This document shows positions 43,448 to 50,751 of a stretch of DNA of 64,000 nt, piece by piece (the first letter of the stretch is position 1; each line of letters opens with the position of its first letter). The stretch spans positions 6,138,001 to 6,202,000 of the forward strand of contig NZ_CP118527.1 of the NCBI RefSeq assembly GCF_028885415.1. Reading direction: 5' to 3'. The notes beneath the pieces were generated by a model, which was given only the letters and a program-made list of their open reading frames with translations, made no database searches and was not told the origin of the DNA. This DNA comes from Streptomyces coeruleorubidus (lineage in GTDB: Bacteria > Actinomycetota > Actinomycetes > Streptomycetales > Streptomycetaceae). Position numbers and translations under genes: made by a program.

Positions 43448-44410
43448 TCAGTCCACCGTCACGTAGTCGGGGCCGGAGTAGCGGCCAGTGGCCAGCTTCT
43501 GGCGCTGCATCAGCAGGTCGTTCAGCAGCGAGGAGGCGCCGAAGCGGAACCAGTGGTTGTCCAGCCAGTCCCCGCCGGCGGTCTCGTTGACCAGGACGAG
43601 GAACTTGATGGCGTCCTTGGAGGTGCGGATGCCGCCGGCCGGCTTCACGCCGACCTGGATGCCGGTCTGTGCTCGGAAGTCACGTACCGCCTCCAGCATG
43701 AGGAGCGTGTTCGCCGGGGTCGCGTTGACGGCGACCTTTCCGGTGGACGTCTTGATGAAGTCCGCGCCGGCCAGCATCCCGAGCCAGCTCGCGCGGCGGA
43801 TGTTGTCGTACGTCGACAGCTCGCCCGTCTCGAAGATGACCTTCAGCCGCGCGGACGTGCCGCAGGCCTCCTTCACGGCGATGATCTCGTCGTACACCTT
43901 CAAGTATCGGCCCGCGAGGAACGCCCCGCGGTCGATGACCATGTCGATCTCGTCGGCGCCCGCGGTGACGGCCTCGCGGACGTCGGCCAGCTTGACGGTG
44001 AGCGGGGCGCGGCCGGCCGGGAACGCCGTGGCGACGGAGGCGACCTTCACGCCGGAGCCGGCGACGGCCTCCTTGGCCACGGCCACCATGTCGGGGTAGA
44101 CGCAGACCGCGGCCGTCGTGGGCGTCGTACGGTCGGTCGGGTCTGGCCGGACCGCTTTCGCGCCGAGCGCCCGGACCTTGCCCGGGGTGTCCGCGCCTTC
44201 CAGCGTCGTCAGGTCGACCATCGAGATGGCGAGGTCGATGGCGTACGCCTTCGCGGTCGTCTTGATCGAACGGGTACCGAGGGAGGCCGCACGCCCCTCC
44301 AGACCGACCGCGTCGACGCCGGGGAGCCCGTGGAGGAAGCGGCGCAGCGCGCTGTCGGACGCGGTGACGTCCTTGAGGGGGTGAGCTGCGGTGAGTGCAG
44401 AACTGGGCAT
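43448..44410 (-). CDS. deoC: Deoxyribose-phosphate aldolase (DERA)
   Basis: A 320-residue class I aldolase, the longer type (about 320 residues, like human DERA; E. coli has 259). The Schiff-base Lys is in ADFIKTSTGKVA, and VCVYPDMVAVAKEAV, VIFETGELSTYDNI and GVKPAGGIRTSKDA are conserved. It cleaves deoxyribose-5-phosphate to glyceraldehyde-3-phosphate and acetaldehyde. ATG 44410 or GTG 44416; no clear ribosome site, so it may be translated from a very short leader. The palindrome CTACGCGCGTAG ends 14 bp upstream of the GTG. First gene of the operon with both aldehyde dehydrogenases. Confidence 0.93.
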   Translation of the reverse strand: MPSSALTAAHPLKDVTASDSALRRFLHGLPGVDAVGLEGRAASLGTRSIKTTAKAYAIDLAISMVDLTTLEGADTPGKVRALGAKAVRPDPTDRTTPTTAAVCVYPDMVAVAKEAVAGSGVKVASVATAFPAGRAPLTVKLADVREAVTAGADEIDMVIDRGAFLAGRYLKVYDEIIAVKEACGTSARLKVIFETGELSTYDNIRRASWLGMLAGADFIKTSTGKVAVNATPANTLLMLEAVRDFRAQTGIQVGVKPAGGIRTSKDAIKFLVLVNETAGGDWLDNHWFRFGASSLLNDLLMQRQKLATGRYSGPDYVTVD

Positions 44411-44429
44411 GGTCACCAGACGAGCATAT

Positions 44430-44441
44430 CTACGCGCGTAG
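44430..44441. promoter_or_regulatory. Shared nucleoside-gene palindrome, copy 5
   Basis: Perfect CTACGCGCGTAG, 13-19 bp before the deoC start candidates. Confidence 0.75.
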
Positions 44442-44512
44442 CGGCTGTACAGCCCCCGGGTTTGCCCGGGTGGGGTTGGGGTGGTCGACATACGGTCCGG
44501 CAGAATCGAGGC

Positions 44513-45217
44513 ATGACGAGCCCCGAGTCCCAGTCGCCCGCGCCGCAGCCTCCGGAGCCCGAGTCCAAGGACCGGGTGTACCGGTCGGTTCCGGCCATCG
44601 CCGGCGGCGTGCTGCTGCTCGCCATCGCCGGGTGGCTCGGCATCGACGCGGTGATCTCGGGCGAGGGGCGCACCCCGTGGATGGCGCTCGCCGTGCTGAT
44701 CCTCATCGTGCCGCTGGTCGTCGCCTTCACGCTGCGGCCCGCGGTGTACGCGGGCGACGACCGGCTGCGCATCCGCAACCCGTTCCGGGTCATCGTGCTG
44801 CCCTGGGGGCAGGTCGCCTCGCTGAAGTCCGCCTACTCGAACGAGGTCCTCACCGAGTCCGGCGCCAAGTACCAGTTGTGGGCCGTCCCCGTCTCGCTGC
44901 GCGCCCGCAAGAAGGCCGCCCGGCGTGAGATGCGGGCGACCGCGCAGGCGCGGCGGGAGATGGGCCGGGACGAGGGGCGCGGCAGTGCGCTCGGGATGCG
45001 TGCGGGGCTGGGGCAGGGCCTTGGTGGAGGCCCGGTGCCGGACGGGCCCGTGCGGGCGGAGACCGACCGGATCATGGATGAGCTGCGGGGGCTGCACGAG
45101 GCGCGGCACCGGGCGGAGACGGCGCAGGGGGAGGTGACCGTTCGGTGGGCCTACGAGGTGGTCGCGCCGGCGGTTGCGGGGGCGCTGTTGGTGTTGATTC
45201 TGCTGGTGGTGGGCTGA
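44513..45217 (+). CDS. PH-domain (bPH_6-type) membrane protein
   Basis: A 234-residue protein. A Pro-rich cytoplasmic start is followed by two hydrophobic segments (about residues 25-45 and 53-73) and the core RPAVYAGDDRLRIRNPFRVIVLPWGQVASLKSAYSNEVLT of bacterial PH domains. An Arg/Glu-rich helical region follows, then a C-terminal TM segment (about 213-233). Similar proteins are common in actinobacteria, function unknown. It is divergent from deoC; spacer 102 bp with the palindrome on the deoC side. Confidence 0.75.
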   Translation: MTSPESQSPAPQPPEPESKDRVYRSVPAIAGGVLLLAIAGWLGIDAVISGEGRTPWMALAVLILIVPLVVAFTLRPAVYAGDDRLRIRNPFRVIVLPWGQVASLKSAYSNEVLTESGAKYQLWAVPVSLRARKKAARREMRATAQARREMGRDEGRGSALGMRAGLGQGLGGGPVPDGPVRAETDRIMDELRGLHEARHRAETAQGEVTVRWAYEVVAPAVAGALLVLILLVVG

Positions 45218-45646
45218 CGGGTCGGCTCCGGGGCCTGGTAGGGCCCGCCGGGGGCCGGTTCCGTCAGGGCCGGCCGGCCGGCTCGTCCAGCGGCCTCGTC
45301 GTCGTGGGTGACCCCGGAAAAATCTGTGGAGCCGGGGTGGTCCCCGCGCCTACGTTCGGGGGATGAGCGCTCGTACCTTCCGGGTCACCGTGCGTGGCGT
45401 CTTCGACGGGCTGAGCGCCGAGCAGCGGGCCGGGCTGCTGGAGCGTGCCGCTGAGCACGACGTGCTGCGCGCGGCCTTCACGCCCGAGGGCAACCTCACG
45501 TACGACGTGGCCGTACGGCCCGCCTTCACCTTCCGCTTCCTGGACTCCGGGGAGGCGGAGGAGGACATCCTCGAGGCGACCGAGCGGGCCGAGGAGGCCG
45601 CGCGGGCCTGGCTGGACCAGCGCGGGTACGGCTACAAGAACGTCAA

Positions 45647-46894
45647 CTACCCGTCGCTAAAGCGACGGGCTTGCACAACGGGCGCCACTGGCTGTGGTTC
45701 TGCGTTTGCGTCCTGCCCCTCCGGCCGACTTCGCGGTGGGGCTGGGGCCGTTGACTGGGCCCCGCGTCGCCACAACTCCCACGCGCGGGCGCGGATGTTG
45801 CGGGAGCCGTTCCGGTCCGCGTGCGCAACGACGCCGCAGGACCGGCACGCGAACCAGGCCTGGGAGACCCGGTTCGCCCTGTCGATGTGACCGCACTCGG
45901 CACAGGTACGGGAGGTGTACGCCGGATCGACGTGCACGACCGGGACCCCGGCCTTGCGGGCCTTGTACGTGATGAACTGCCCCAGCTGGTGAAAGGACCA
46001 GCTGGTGTGGGCGGCCCGTTGGGGCTTCCTCAGCCGTACCCGCTCGCGGATGCCCGTGAGGTCTTCAAGGGCGATTCCCCGACCGGTGCGTTCAGCCTCG
46101 GCCACCACATGCTTCGCGATCTTGTGGTTGATGTCTTTGGCCCGCCGTGCTTCCTTACGGCGGCGCTTGTTCAGCCGCCGCCTCGCAGACGGCGTGTTCT
46201 TCTTCTGGAGCTTGGTGCGCAGGCCGCGCTCGCGGACCCGGGTCCGGTTGAGCTCACGCCCGGCCATGATCTCGCCGTCCGAGGTGGTGGCGATGTTCAC
46301 AATGCCCAGGTCGATACCGAGGAAGTCCACCGGTTCGGTGTTCGGCTCGGCCTCGGGGATTTCGCAGGTGGCGTTCAGGAACCACATGCCGTCCCGGTGC
46401 ACGAGATCGGACTCGCCCCTGCGGTACAGCGCGAGCGTGGCCAGCTGCTCGACAGATGCCGTGAAAGCCACGTTCTTCATCCGCCCGCCGGTGGTCCAGA
46501 CCGACACCGTCCGCCCGGCGATCTGCCACGACAGCATCCGGTCGTCATAGGGCTGAGCACCAAAGGGGCGGAAGGCAACGGGCTTTTGCGTGGCGCGGCG
46601 GTAGCGCGCTGAGCCGGGACGACCCAGACGGCCCGCCCTCAGGTTCGCCTTCAGCGTGGCGTACGCGTCACAGGTCTTCTTGATCGTGTGCTGGGCCGCC
46701 TGAGCACCCAGGTTCCAACGCGACTTGACCTGGTCGTAGGTGAGCTTGCGCAGAGCGAAGTTCTTGAACTCCCCACGCTCGAAGGCGACCCCGCTCACCC
46801 AGGTGGCAGCCTCATTGCAGGCACGCAGGGTCGCCTCCAGAGCCGCCGCCTGCACGGCCGTCGGCAGCAGCCTGACCTGCACCACCAGCTTCAC
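45647..46894 (-). CDS. tnpB: TnpB RNA-guided nuclease-like protein
   Basis: A 415-residue TnpB from GTG 46894 (VKLVVQVRLLPT, the normal OrfB start). RuvC residues are intact: Asp in FLGIDLGIVNIAT, Glu in GIALEDLTGIRE, Asp in AHADRNGSRNIRAR; the zinc finger CAEC-x17-CRSC is complete. It has therefore all residues needed for RNA-guided cleavage known for the family. The last codons (ARRFSDG, stop) encode the right-end hairpin, so mRNA 3-prime end and guide RNA scaffold overlap. No tnpA is in the window, so mobility would need a transposase from elsewhere. Confidence 0.88.
   Translation of the reverse strand: MKLVVQVRLLPTAVQAAALEATLRACNEAATWVSGVAFERGEFKNFALRKLTYDQVKSRWNLGAQAAQHTIKKTCDAYATLKANLRAGRLGRPGSARYRRATQKPVAFRPFGAQPYDDRMLSWQIAGRTVSVWTTGGRMKNVAFTASVEQLATLALYRRGESDLVHRDGMWFLNATCEIPEAEPNTEPVDFLGIDLGIVNIATTSDGEIMAGRELNRTRVRERGLRTKLQKKNTPSARRRLNKRRRKEARRAKDINHKIAKHVVAEAERTGRGIALEDLTGIRERVRLRKPQRAAHTSWSFHQLGQFITYKARKAGVPVVHVDPAYTSRTCAECGHIDRANRVSQAWFACRSCGVVAHADRNGSRNIRARAWELWRRGAQSTAPAPPRSRPEGQDANAEPQPVAPVVQARRFSDG
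45651..45668 (-). repeat. Right-end hairpin of the tnpB element, probable guide-RNA (omega RNA) scaffold end
   Basis: CCGTCGCTAAAGCGACGG: 8-base arms with AA loop, inside the last codons of tnpB. In this family the omega RNA ends here and the next bases outward (45641 and below, minus strand) act as guide. Confidence 0.55.
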
Positions 46895-47244
46895 GATCAG
46901 CGATCGTAGACACCCGCACGACACCCCGCCACATGTTCCCCACCGCTCACCCCATCGAGTGACCCGTGCGCACCTTGTCCTGACGCGCCGGGTCCCGAGT
47001 GATACCCGGCCGCTACGCGGCCGGGCAGACACAGCGATACCGCGGCGCTCCGCGCCGCGAGCCCGAAGATGCGATTACTCCCGGAGCTGAAGCCCCGGGG
47101 TTCCTCGCAAGAACAGGCTGAAGTCATCGGCCGAGGATCTCTCCCAGGCGCCTCTGGGCAAGCGGCAGCGTCGTGAGGTTGCCCGGAAGAGTTCCTGAGT
47201 CTTCGTGGGTGCGGTTGTCGCTGGTGCGGTTGCCGCGGATTCGG

Positions 47245-48897
47245 TCAGATGCCTGCCGCCGTCGACAGGTCGCGCTTGATCGACTCCAGTAGGTCCGTCG
47301 CCTGTGCGCGGGCCGCGGGGAGGTCGGCGTGGGTCGCGACCGGGACCACGACCTCCAGGTAGCACTTCAGCTTCGGCTCCGTGCCGCTCGGGCGGACGAT
47401 CACCCGGGCGCCGTCGAGGGTGTAGCGCAGGCCGTCGGTGGGCGGCAGGGTGTCCGTGCCCTGGGTGAGGTCGTCGGTGCGGGTGATCGGCAGGCCGGCG
47501 AGTCGGGTCGGGGGCTGTTCGCGCAGGCGGCGCATCGCGGCCGCGATGAGGGAGAGGTCCTCGACGCGGACCGAGAGCTGGTCCGTGGCGTGCAGGCCGT
47601 GTTCCACGGCCAGGTCGTCGAGGAGGTCGAGGAGGGTGCGGCCCTCCTCCTTGAGCTGCGAGGCCAGTTCGGTGATCAGGAGCGCTGCCGTGATGCCGTC
47701 CTTGTCGCGTACGCCGTCCGGGTCGACGCAGTAGCCGAGGGCCTCCTCGTAGCCGTAGCGCAGGCCCTCGGCGCGGGCGATCCACTTGAAGCCGGTGAGG
47801 GTCTCGACGTGGGGGAGGCCCGCCTTCTCGGCAATACGGCCGAGGAGGGAGGACGAGACGATCGACTCGGCGAAGGTGCCGGTCGCTCCGCGGCGGACCA
47901 GGTGGGCGGCGAGGAGGGCGCCGACCTCGTCGCCGCGGAGCATGCGCCAGTCGTCGCCCTCCTGCACGGCGACGGCGCAGCGGTCCGCGTCCGGGTCGTT
48001 GGCGATGATCAGGTCGGGGGCCGGGGTGGTCGCGCGGGCCTTCGCGAACGCCAGGTCCATCGCGCCGGGCTCCTCCGGGTTGGGGAACGCGACGGTCGGG
48101 AAGTCCGGGTCGGGCTCTGCCTGTTCCGTGACGAGGGCCGGTTCCGGGAAACCGGCGCGGGCGAAGGCGGCGAGGAGGACGTCCTTGCCTACGCCGTGCA
48201 TCGCCGTGTACACCGTGCGGGCGGTGCGGGGGGAGTCCTTGGCGAGTACGGCGTCGGTGCGGGCGAGGTAGGCGTCGAGGACGCTGTCGTCGAGGGTCTC
48301 CCAGCCTTCGGTGGGGCGTCGGACGGTGGCCAGGGACGGGACGGCGGCGATCTCCGCCGCGATGTCGATGTCCGCCGGGGGGACGATCTGGGAGCCGTCG
48401 CCGAGGTAGACCTTGTAGCCGTTGTCGCGGGGCGGGTTGTGGCTGGCGGTGACCTCTACGCCGGCGACCGCGCCCAGGTGCCTTATCGCGAAGGCGAGGA
48501 CGGGAGTGGGGAGGGGGCGGGGGAGGACGGCGGCGCGGAGGCCGGCGCCGGTCATGACGGCGGCGGTGTCGCGGGCGAAGTCGTGCGACTTGTGGCGGGC
48601 GTCGTAGCCGATGACGACGAGACCGGCACCTCCTTCCCTCTGAGGGGGACCCTGCTTCTTGAGGTAAGCGGCGAGGCCGGCGGCCGCGCGGATGACGACC
48701 GAGCTGTTCATGCGCATGGGGCCGGCGCCGAGTTCGCCGCGGAGGCCGGCGGTGCCGAACTGGAGGGTGCCGCTGAAGCGGGCGGCGAGTTCGGCGTGGT
48801 CCTGGGTGTCGATGAGGCGGGCGAGCTCGGTGCGGGTTTCCGGGTCGGGGTCCTCGGTGAGCCACGCCTGGGCCTGTGCGATGAGTTCGTCGTGCAC
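47245..48897 (-). CDS. Phosphohexomutase-family enzyme, probable phosphopentomutase in this context
   Basis: A 550-residue alpha-D-phosphohexomutase. Phospho-Ser loop GVEVTASHNPPRDNGYKVY, metal loop IANDPDADRCAV, sugar loop FGYEEALGYCV-type segment (LRYGYEEALGYCVDP) and phosphate loop VRPSGTEPKLKCY are all intact. Annotated homologues are called phosphomannomutase, but length and ending are those of the PGM2-like group, which acts on pentose 1-phosphates as well as hexoses. Its place between deoC and purine nucleoside phosphorylase, on the same strand, and the absence of a deoB gene here suggest (deoxy)ribose-1-phosphate to 5-phosphate. This is inference. Confidence 0.85.
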   Translation of the reverse strand: MHDELIAQAQAWLTEDPDPETRTELARLIDTQDHAELAARFSGTLQFGTAGLRGELGAGPMRMNSSVVIRAAAGLAAYLKKQGPPQREGGAGLVVIGYDARHKSHDFARDTAAVMTGAGLRAAVLPRPLPTPVLAFAIRHLGAVAGVEVTASHNPPRDNGYKVYLGDGSQIVPPADIDIAAEIAAVPSLATVRRPTEGWETLDDSVLDAYLARTDAVLAKDSPRTARTVYTAMHGVGKDVLLAAFARAGFPEPALVTEQAEPDPDFPTVAFPNPEEPGAMDLAFAKARATTPAPDLIIANDPDADRCAVAVQEGDDWRMLRGDEVGALLAAHLVRRGATGTFAESIVSSSLLGRIAEKAGLPHVETLTGFKWIARAEGLRYGYEEALGYCVDPDGVRDKDGITAALLITELASQLKEEGRTLLDLLDDLAVEHGLHATDQLSVRVEDLSLIAAAMRRLREQPPTRLAGLPITRTDDLTQGTDTLPPTDGLRYTLDGARVIVRPSGTEPKLKCYLEVVVPVATHADLPAARAQATDLLESIKRDLSTAAGI

Positions 48898-48980
48898 GGT
48901 CTGTGTCAGCCTCTCCGATTGTGTTTTGCGGGGGGTGCCTGCGGCGGCCTGTGGCGGCCTGTGGGGGGCCGTGGGGGTTC

Positions 48981-49001
48981 GCGTAGCGCCTACGCGCGGG
49001 C
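48981..49001. promoter_or_regulatory. Degenerate version of the nucleoside palindrome before the phosphomutase gene
   Basis: GCGTAG-CGC-CTACGC is a perfect everted arrangement of the half-site, followed by CGCGGGC (so CTACGCGCGGGC overall); 84-104 bp upstream of the start at 48897. Confidence 0.4.
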
Positions 49002-49190
49002 TGTGGGTCGGGGCCGCGCCGGGGGGTGTCCGTCCTCGGAACGGCGCGAGGGGGTCGGATACCGACTAACCGTCCGTTGACGCGCCAACCGCTGCGGGCG
49101 GACACCCCCCGACACGTCCCCTTCTCGCCGTGGGCGGGTGCGGCTGCGTGGGACGCGCGGCTCGCCGCCCTACCCTGCGGGCCGCGGTCC

Positions 49191-49266
49191 CGCCTAGCTG
49201 CGGGCAGTCGTGCCGCTGGGGCGGCACGGGTGGGCGCAGCGGCATCCCGCTCCGCCGGGTTGCGGA
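49191..49266 (-). repeat. Dispersed intergenic repeat family A, copy 1
   Basis: Minus-strand copy of a about 75-bp element with core GTGCCGCT...AGCGGCACGACTGCCCGCAG, ends as CTAGCTGCGGGCAG on the plus strand. Located after the purine nucleoside phosphorylase stop region. Confidence 0.65.
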
Positions 49267-49298
49267 CCCACCCCACCCGAGCAGCGACGCCGAGTCGT

Positions 49299-50123
49299 TT
49301 ACAGGCGTCCCAGGACCTGCGCGAGCAGTGAGCCCATCCTCGTCGCGGAGTCGCGGCCGGCCTGGAGGACCTCTTCGTGGTTGAGGGGCTCCCCGGTCAT
49401 CCCCGCGGCCAGGTTCGTCACCAGGGAGATGCCCAGAACCTCCGCACCCGCCTCGCGCGCGGCGATCGCCTCCAGGACCGTCGACATGCCCACCAGGTCC
49501 GCCCCGATGACCCGGGCCATGCGGATCTCGGCCGGTGTCTCGTAGTGCGGGCCGGGGAACTGGGCGTAGACGCCCTCCTCCAGGGTGGGGTCGACCTCCT
49601 TGCACAGGGCCCGCAGGCGCGGGGAGTAGAGGTCGGTGAGGTCGACGAAGTTGGCGCCGATGATCGGGGACGTCGCCGTGAGGTTGATGTGGTCGCTGAT
49701 CAGGACCGGCTGGCCGGGGCGCATGCCCTCGCGCAGGCCGCCGCAGCCGTTGGTGAGGACGATCGTCTTGCAGCCGGCCGACACGGCGGTGCGGACACCG
49801 TGGGCGACGGCTGCCACGCCGCGGCCCTCGTAGTAGTGCGTGCGGCCGAGGAAGACGAGGGCGCGCTTGTTGCCGATCCGGTACGAGCGGATCTTGCCTC
49901 CGTGGCCCTCGACCGCCGGCGGCGGGAAGCCGGGCAGCTCGGTGACCTGGAGCTCTGCCTCGGGGGCGCCGAGGGCGTCCACGGCCGGGGCCCAGCCGGA
50001 GCCCATCACGAGGGCGACGTCGTGGGTCTCGGCGCCCGTGAGTTCGCGCAGGCGGGCCGCGGCGGCGTCGGCGGCGGCGTGGGGGTCGCCCTGGATGTCG
50101 TCCGGAAGAAGAGATGCGTTCAC
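49299..50123 (-). CDS. punA: Purine nucleoside phosphorylase (trimeric type)
   Basis: A 274-residue PNP of the trimeric, inosine/guanosine-type. [16 protein letters not shown] (phosphate site), [29 protein letters not shown], and [20 protein letters not shown] are signature blocks. It splits (deoxy)inosine and (deoxy)guanosine to base and sugar-1-phosphate. GTG 50123 is the start because the palindrome at 50149-50160 lies inside any longer frame. Upstream of the phosphomutase gene on the same strand, it completes the purine arm of the nucleoside pathway. Confidence 0.92.
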   Translation of the reverse strand: MNASLLPDDIQGDPHAAADAAAARLRELTGAETHDVALVMGSGWAPAVDALGAPEAELQVTELPGFPPPAVEGHGGKIRSYRIGNKRALVFLGRTHYYEGRGVAAVAHGVRTAVSAGCKTIVLTNGCGGLREGMRPGQPVLISDHINLTATSPIIGANFVDLTDLYSPRLRALCKEVDPTLEEGVYAQFPGPHYETPAEIRMARVIGADLVGMSTVLEAIAAREAGAEVLGISLVTNLAAGMTGEPLNHEEVLQAGRDSATRMGSLLAQVLGRL

Positions 50124-50148
50124 GCCGACGAGGGTAGCCGGTGATTGC

Positions 50149-50160
50149 CTACGCGCGTAG
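50149..50160. promoter_or_regulatory. Shared nucleoside-gene palindrome, copy 6
   Basis: Perfect CTACGCGCGTAG, 26 bp before the GTG of purine nucleoside phosphorylase. Confidence 0.75.
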
Positions 50161-50216
50161 ATGGCGGAGCTCACGGGGCGGCGATCGTTGTCTTGTCGTT
50201 TCCGACGAAGTAAGGG

Positions 50217-50654
50217 TCAGCAGGGGCGCTTGCGGAGTTCCATCACATAGTCGTGGGGGGCGCCGGCCGATTCCGCCGCGTCGGCGATCTCGCCCAGGTT
50301 GCGGGCGGAGGGCAGGCCGCCCTCGTAGGCGTTGAGGGCGAAGGCCCACGCCTGCTCGTCACCCTCCAGGGTGTGGACCCGTACGCGCGTACGGCGGTAG
50401 ATGTCGAGTCCCACGCCCTCCCAGCGGTCGAGCGACTCCTCGTCCATGGGGGCGATCTCGTACAGCGCCACGAAGACCTGGCAGACGGGGTCCTCGACGA
50501 TCGTCGGCAGAGCGCCCTCCCAGCCCATGTGCTCGCCGCCGAAAGTCAGCCGCCACCCGTTCAGCCAGCCGGTGGCGCGCAGCGGCGAGTGCGGGGCGCG
50601 GCGGGACATCAGCCGCGCGTCGAGGTTGCCGGCGTACGCGGCGTAGAGCGACAT
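50217..50654 (-). CDS. Gamma-glutamylcyclotransferase-like protein
   Basis: A 145-residue protein of the GGCT fold: SLYAAYAGNLDARLM at the start (Y-G-S-N-type site), GGEHMGWEGALPTIVEDP and MDEESLDRWEGVGLDIYRR with the catalytic Glu region. ATG 50654 begins the domain exactly. The exact substrate (gamma-glutamylamine or other) is not known. It is divergent from the LpdA gene. Confidence 0.7.
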   Translation of the reverse strand: MSLYAAYAGNLDARLMSRRAPHSPLRATGWLNGWRLTFGGEHMGWEGALPTIVEDPVCQVFVALYEIAPMDEESLDRWEGVGLDIYRRTRVRVHTLEGDEQAWAFALNAYEGGLPSARNLGEIADAAESAGAPHDYVMELRKRPC

Positions 50655-50751
50655 GGGGAGAGCGTACGGCAGGTGCCCCGGGGTCACTCGCGTAACGGAG
50701 CCGCATCGGCGGCGGCCCCCGGGGCGGTGCCATGTTGATGGGTGCGGGACA

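Larger units (their letters stand above)
45642..47107 (-). mobile_element. IS200/IS605-type (IS1341-like) element carrying tnpB only
   Basis: A 1.47-kb insertion containing tnpB and no tnpA. The 7-base sequence CAAGAAC flanks it at 45635-45641 and 47108-47114; one copy belongs to the host gene. The right end (low coordinate) carries the hairpin CCGTCGCTAAAGCGACGG; the left end (46895-47107) has hairpins at 47005-47025 (CCCGGCCGC-TAC-GCGGCCGGG), 47041-47059 and about 47089-47104. Subterminal hairpins and absence of inverted ends fit the family. Exact ends are uncertain by a few bases. Confidence 0.75.
45363..47198 (+). pseudogene. DUF6204-type small protein gene split by a tnpB element
   Basis: The 5-prime part (45363-45641, 93 codons) begins MSARTFRVTVRGVFDG and ends GYGYKN. 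The 3-prime part lies after the insertion at 47115-47198 and reads RLKSSAEDLSQAPLGKRQ before VARKSS and stop. Joining 45641 to 47115 restores one 120-residue frame with no base missing, typical of the DUF6204 family, whose function is unknown. In the present state translation runs into the element and stops at 45890. Confidence 0.8.
48898..49298. other. Intergenic region between PNP and phosphomutase genes
   Basis: A 401-bp GC-rich gap with no gene. It holds a degenerate nucleoside palindrome at 48981-49001 and a dispersed repeat at 49191-49266. Confidence 0.6.

Noticed and set aside
45363..45890. A 175-residue protein as annotated by the open frame
   Set aside because: From residue 94 on it reads through the tnpB element end; the sequence is not coding in that frame.
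47005..47059. Transcription terminator in the left end of the tnpB element
   Set aside because: The hairpins fit the subterminal structure of IS200/IS605 ends better than a terminator, given the position upstream of tnpB.
50380..50393. CGTACGCGCGTACG, a look-alike of the nucleoside palindrome
   Set aside because: It lies inside the coding part of the gamma-glutamylcyclotransferase-like gene and has GTAC ends instead of CTAG-type ends; counted as chance.
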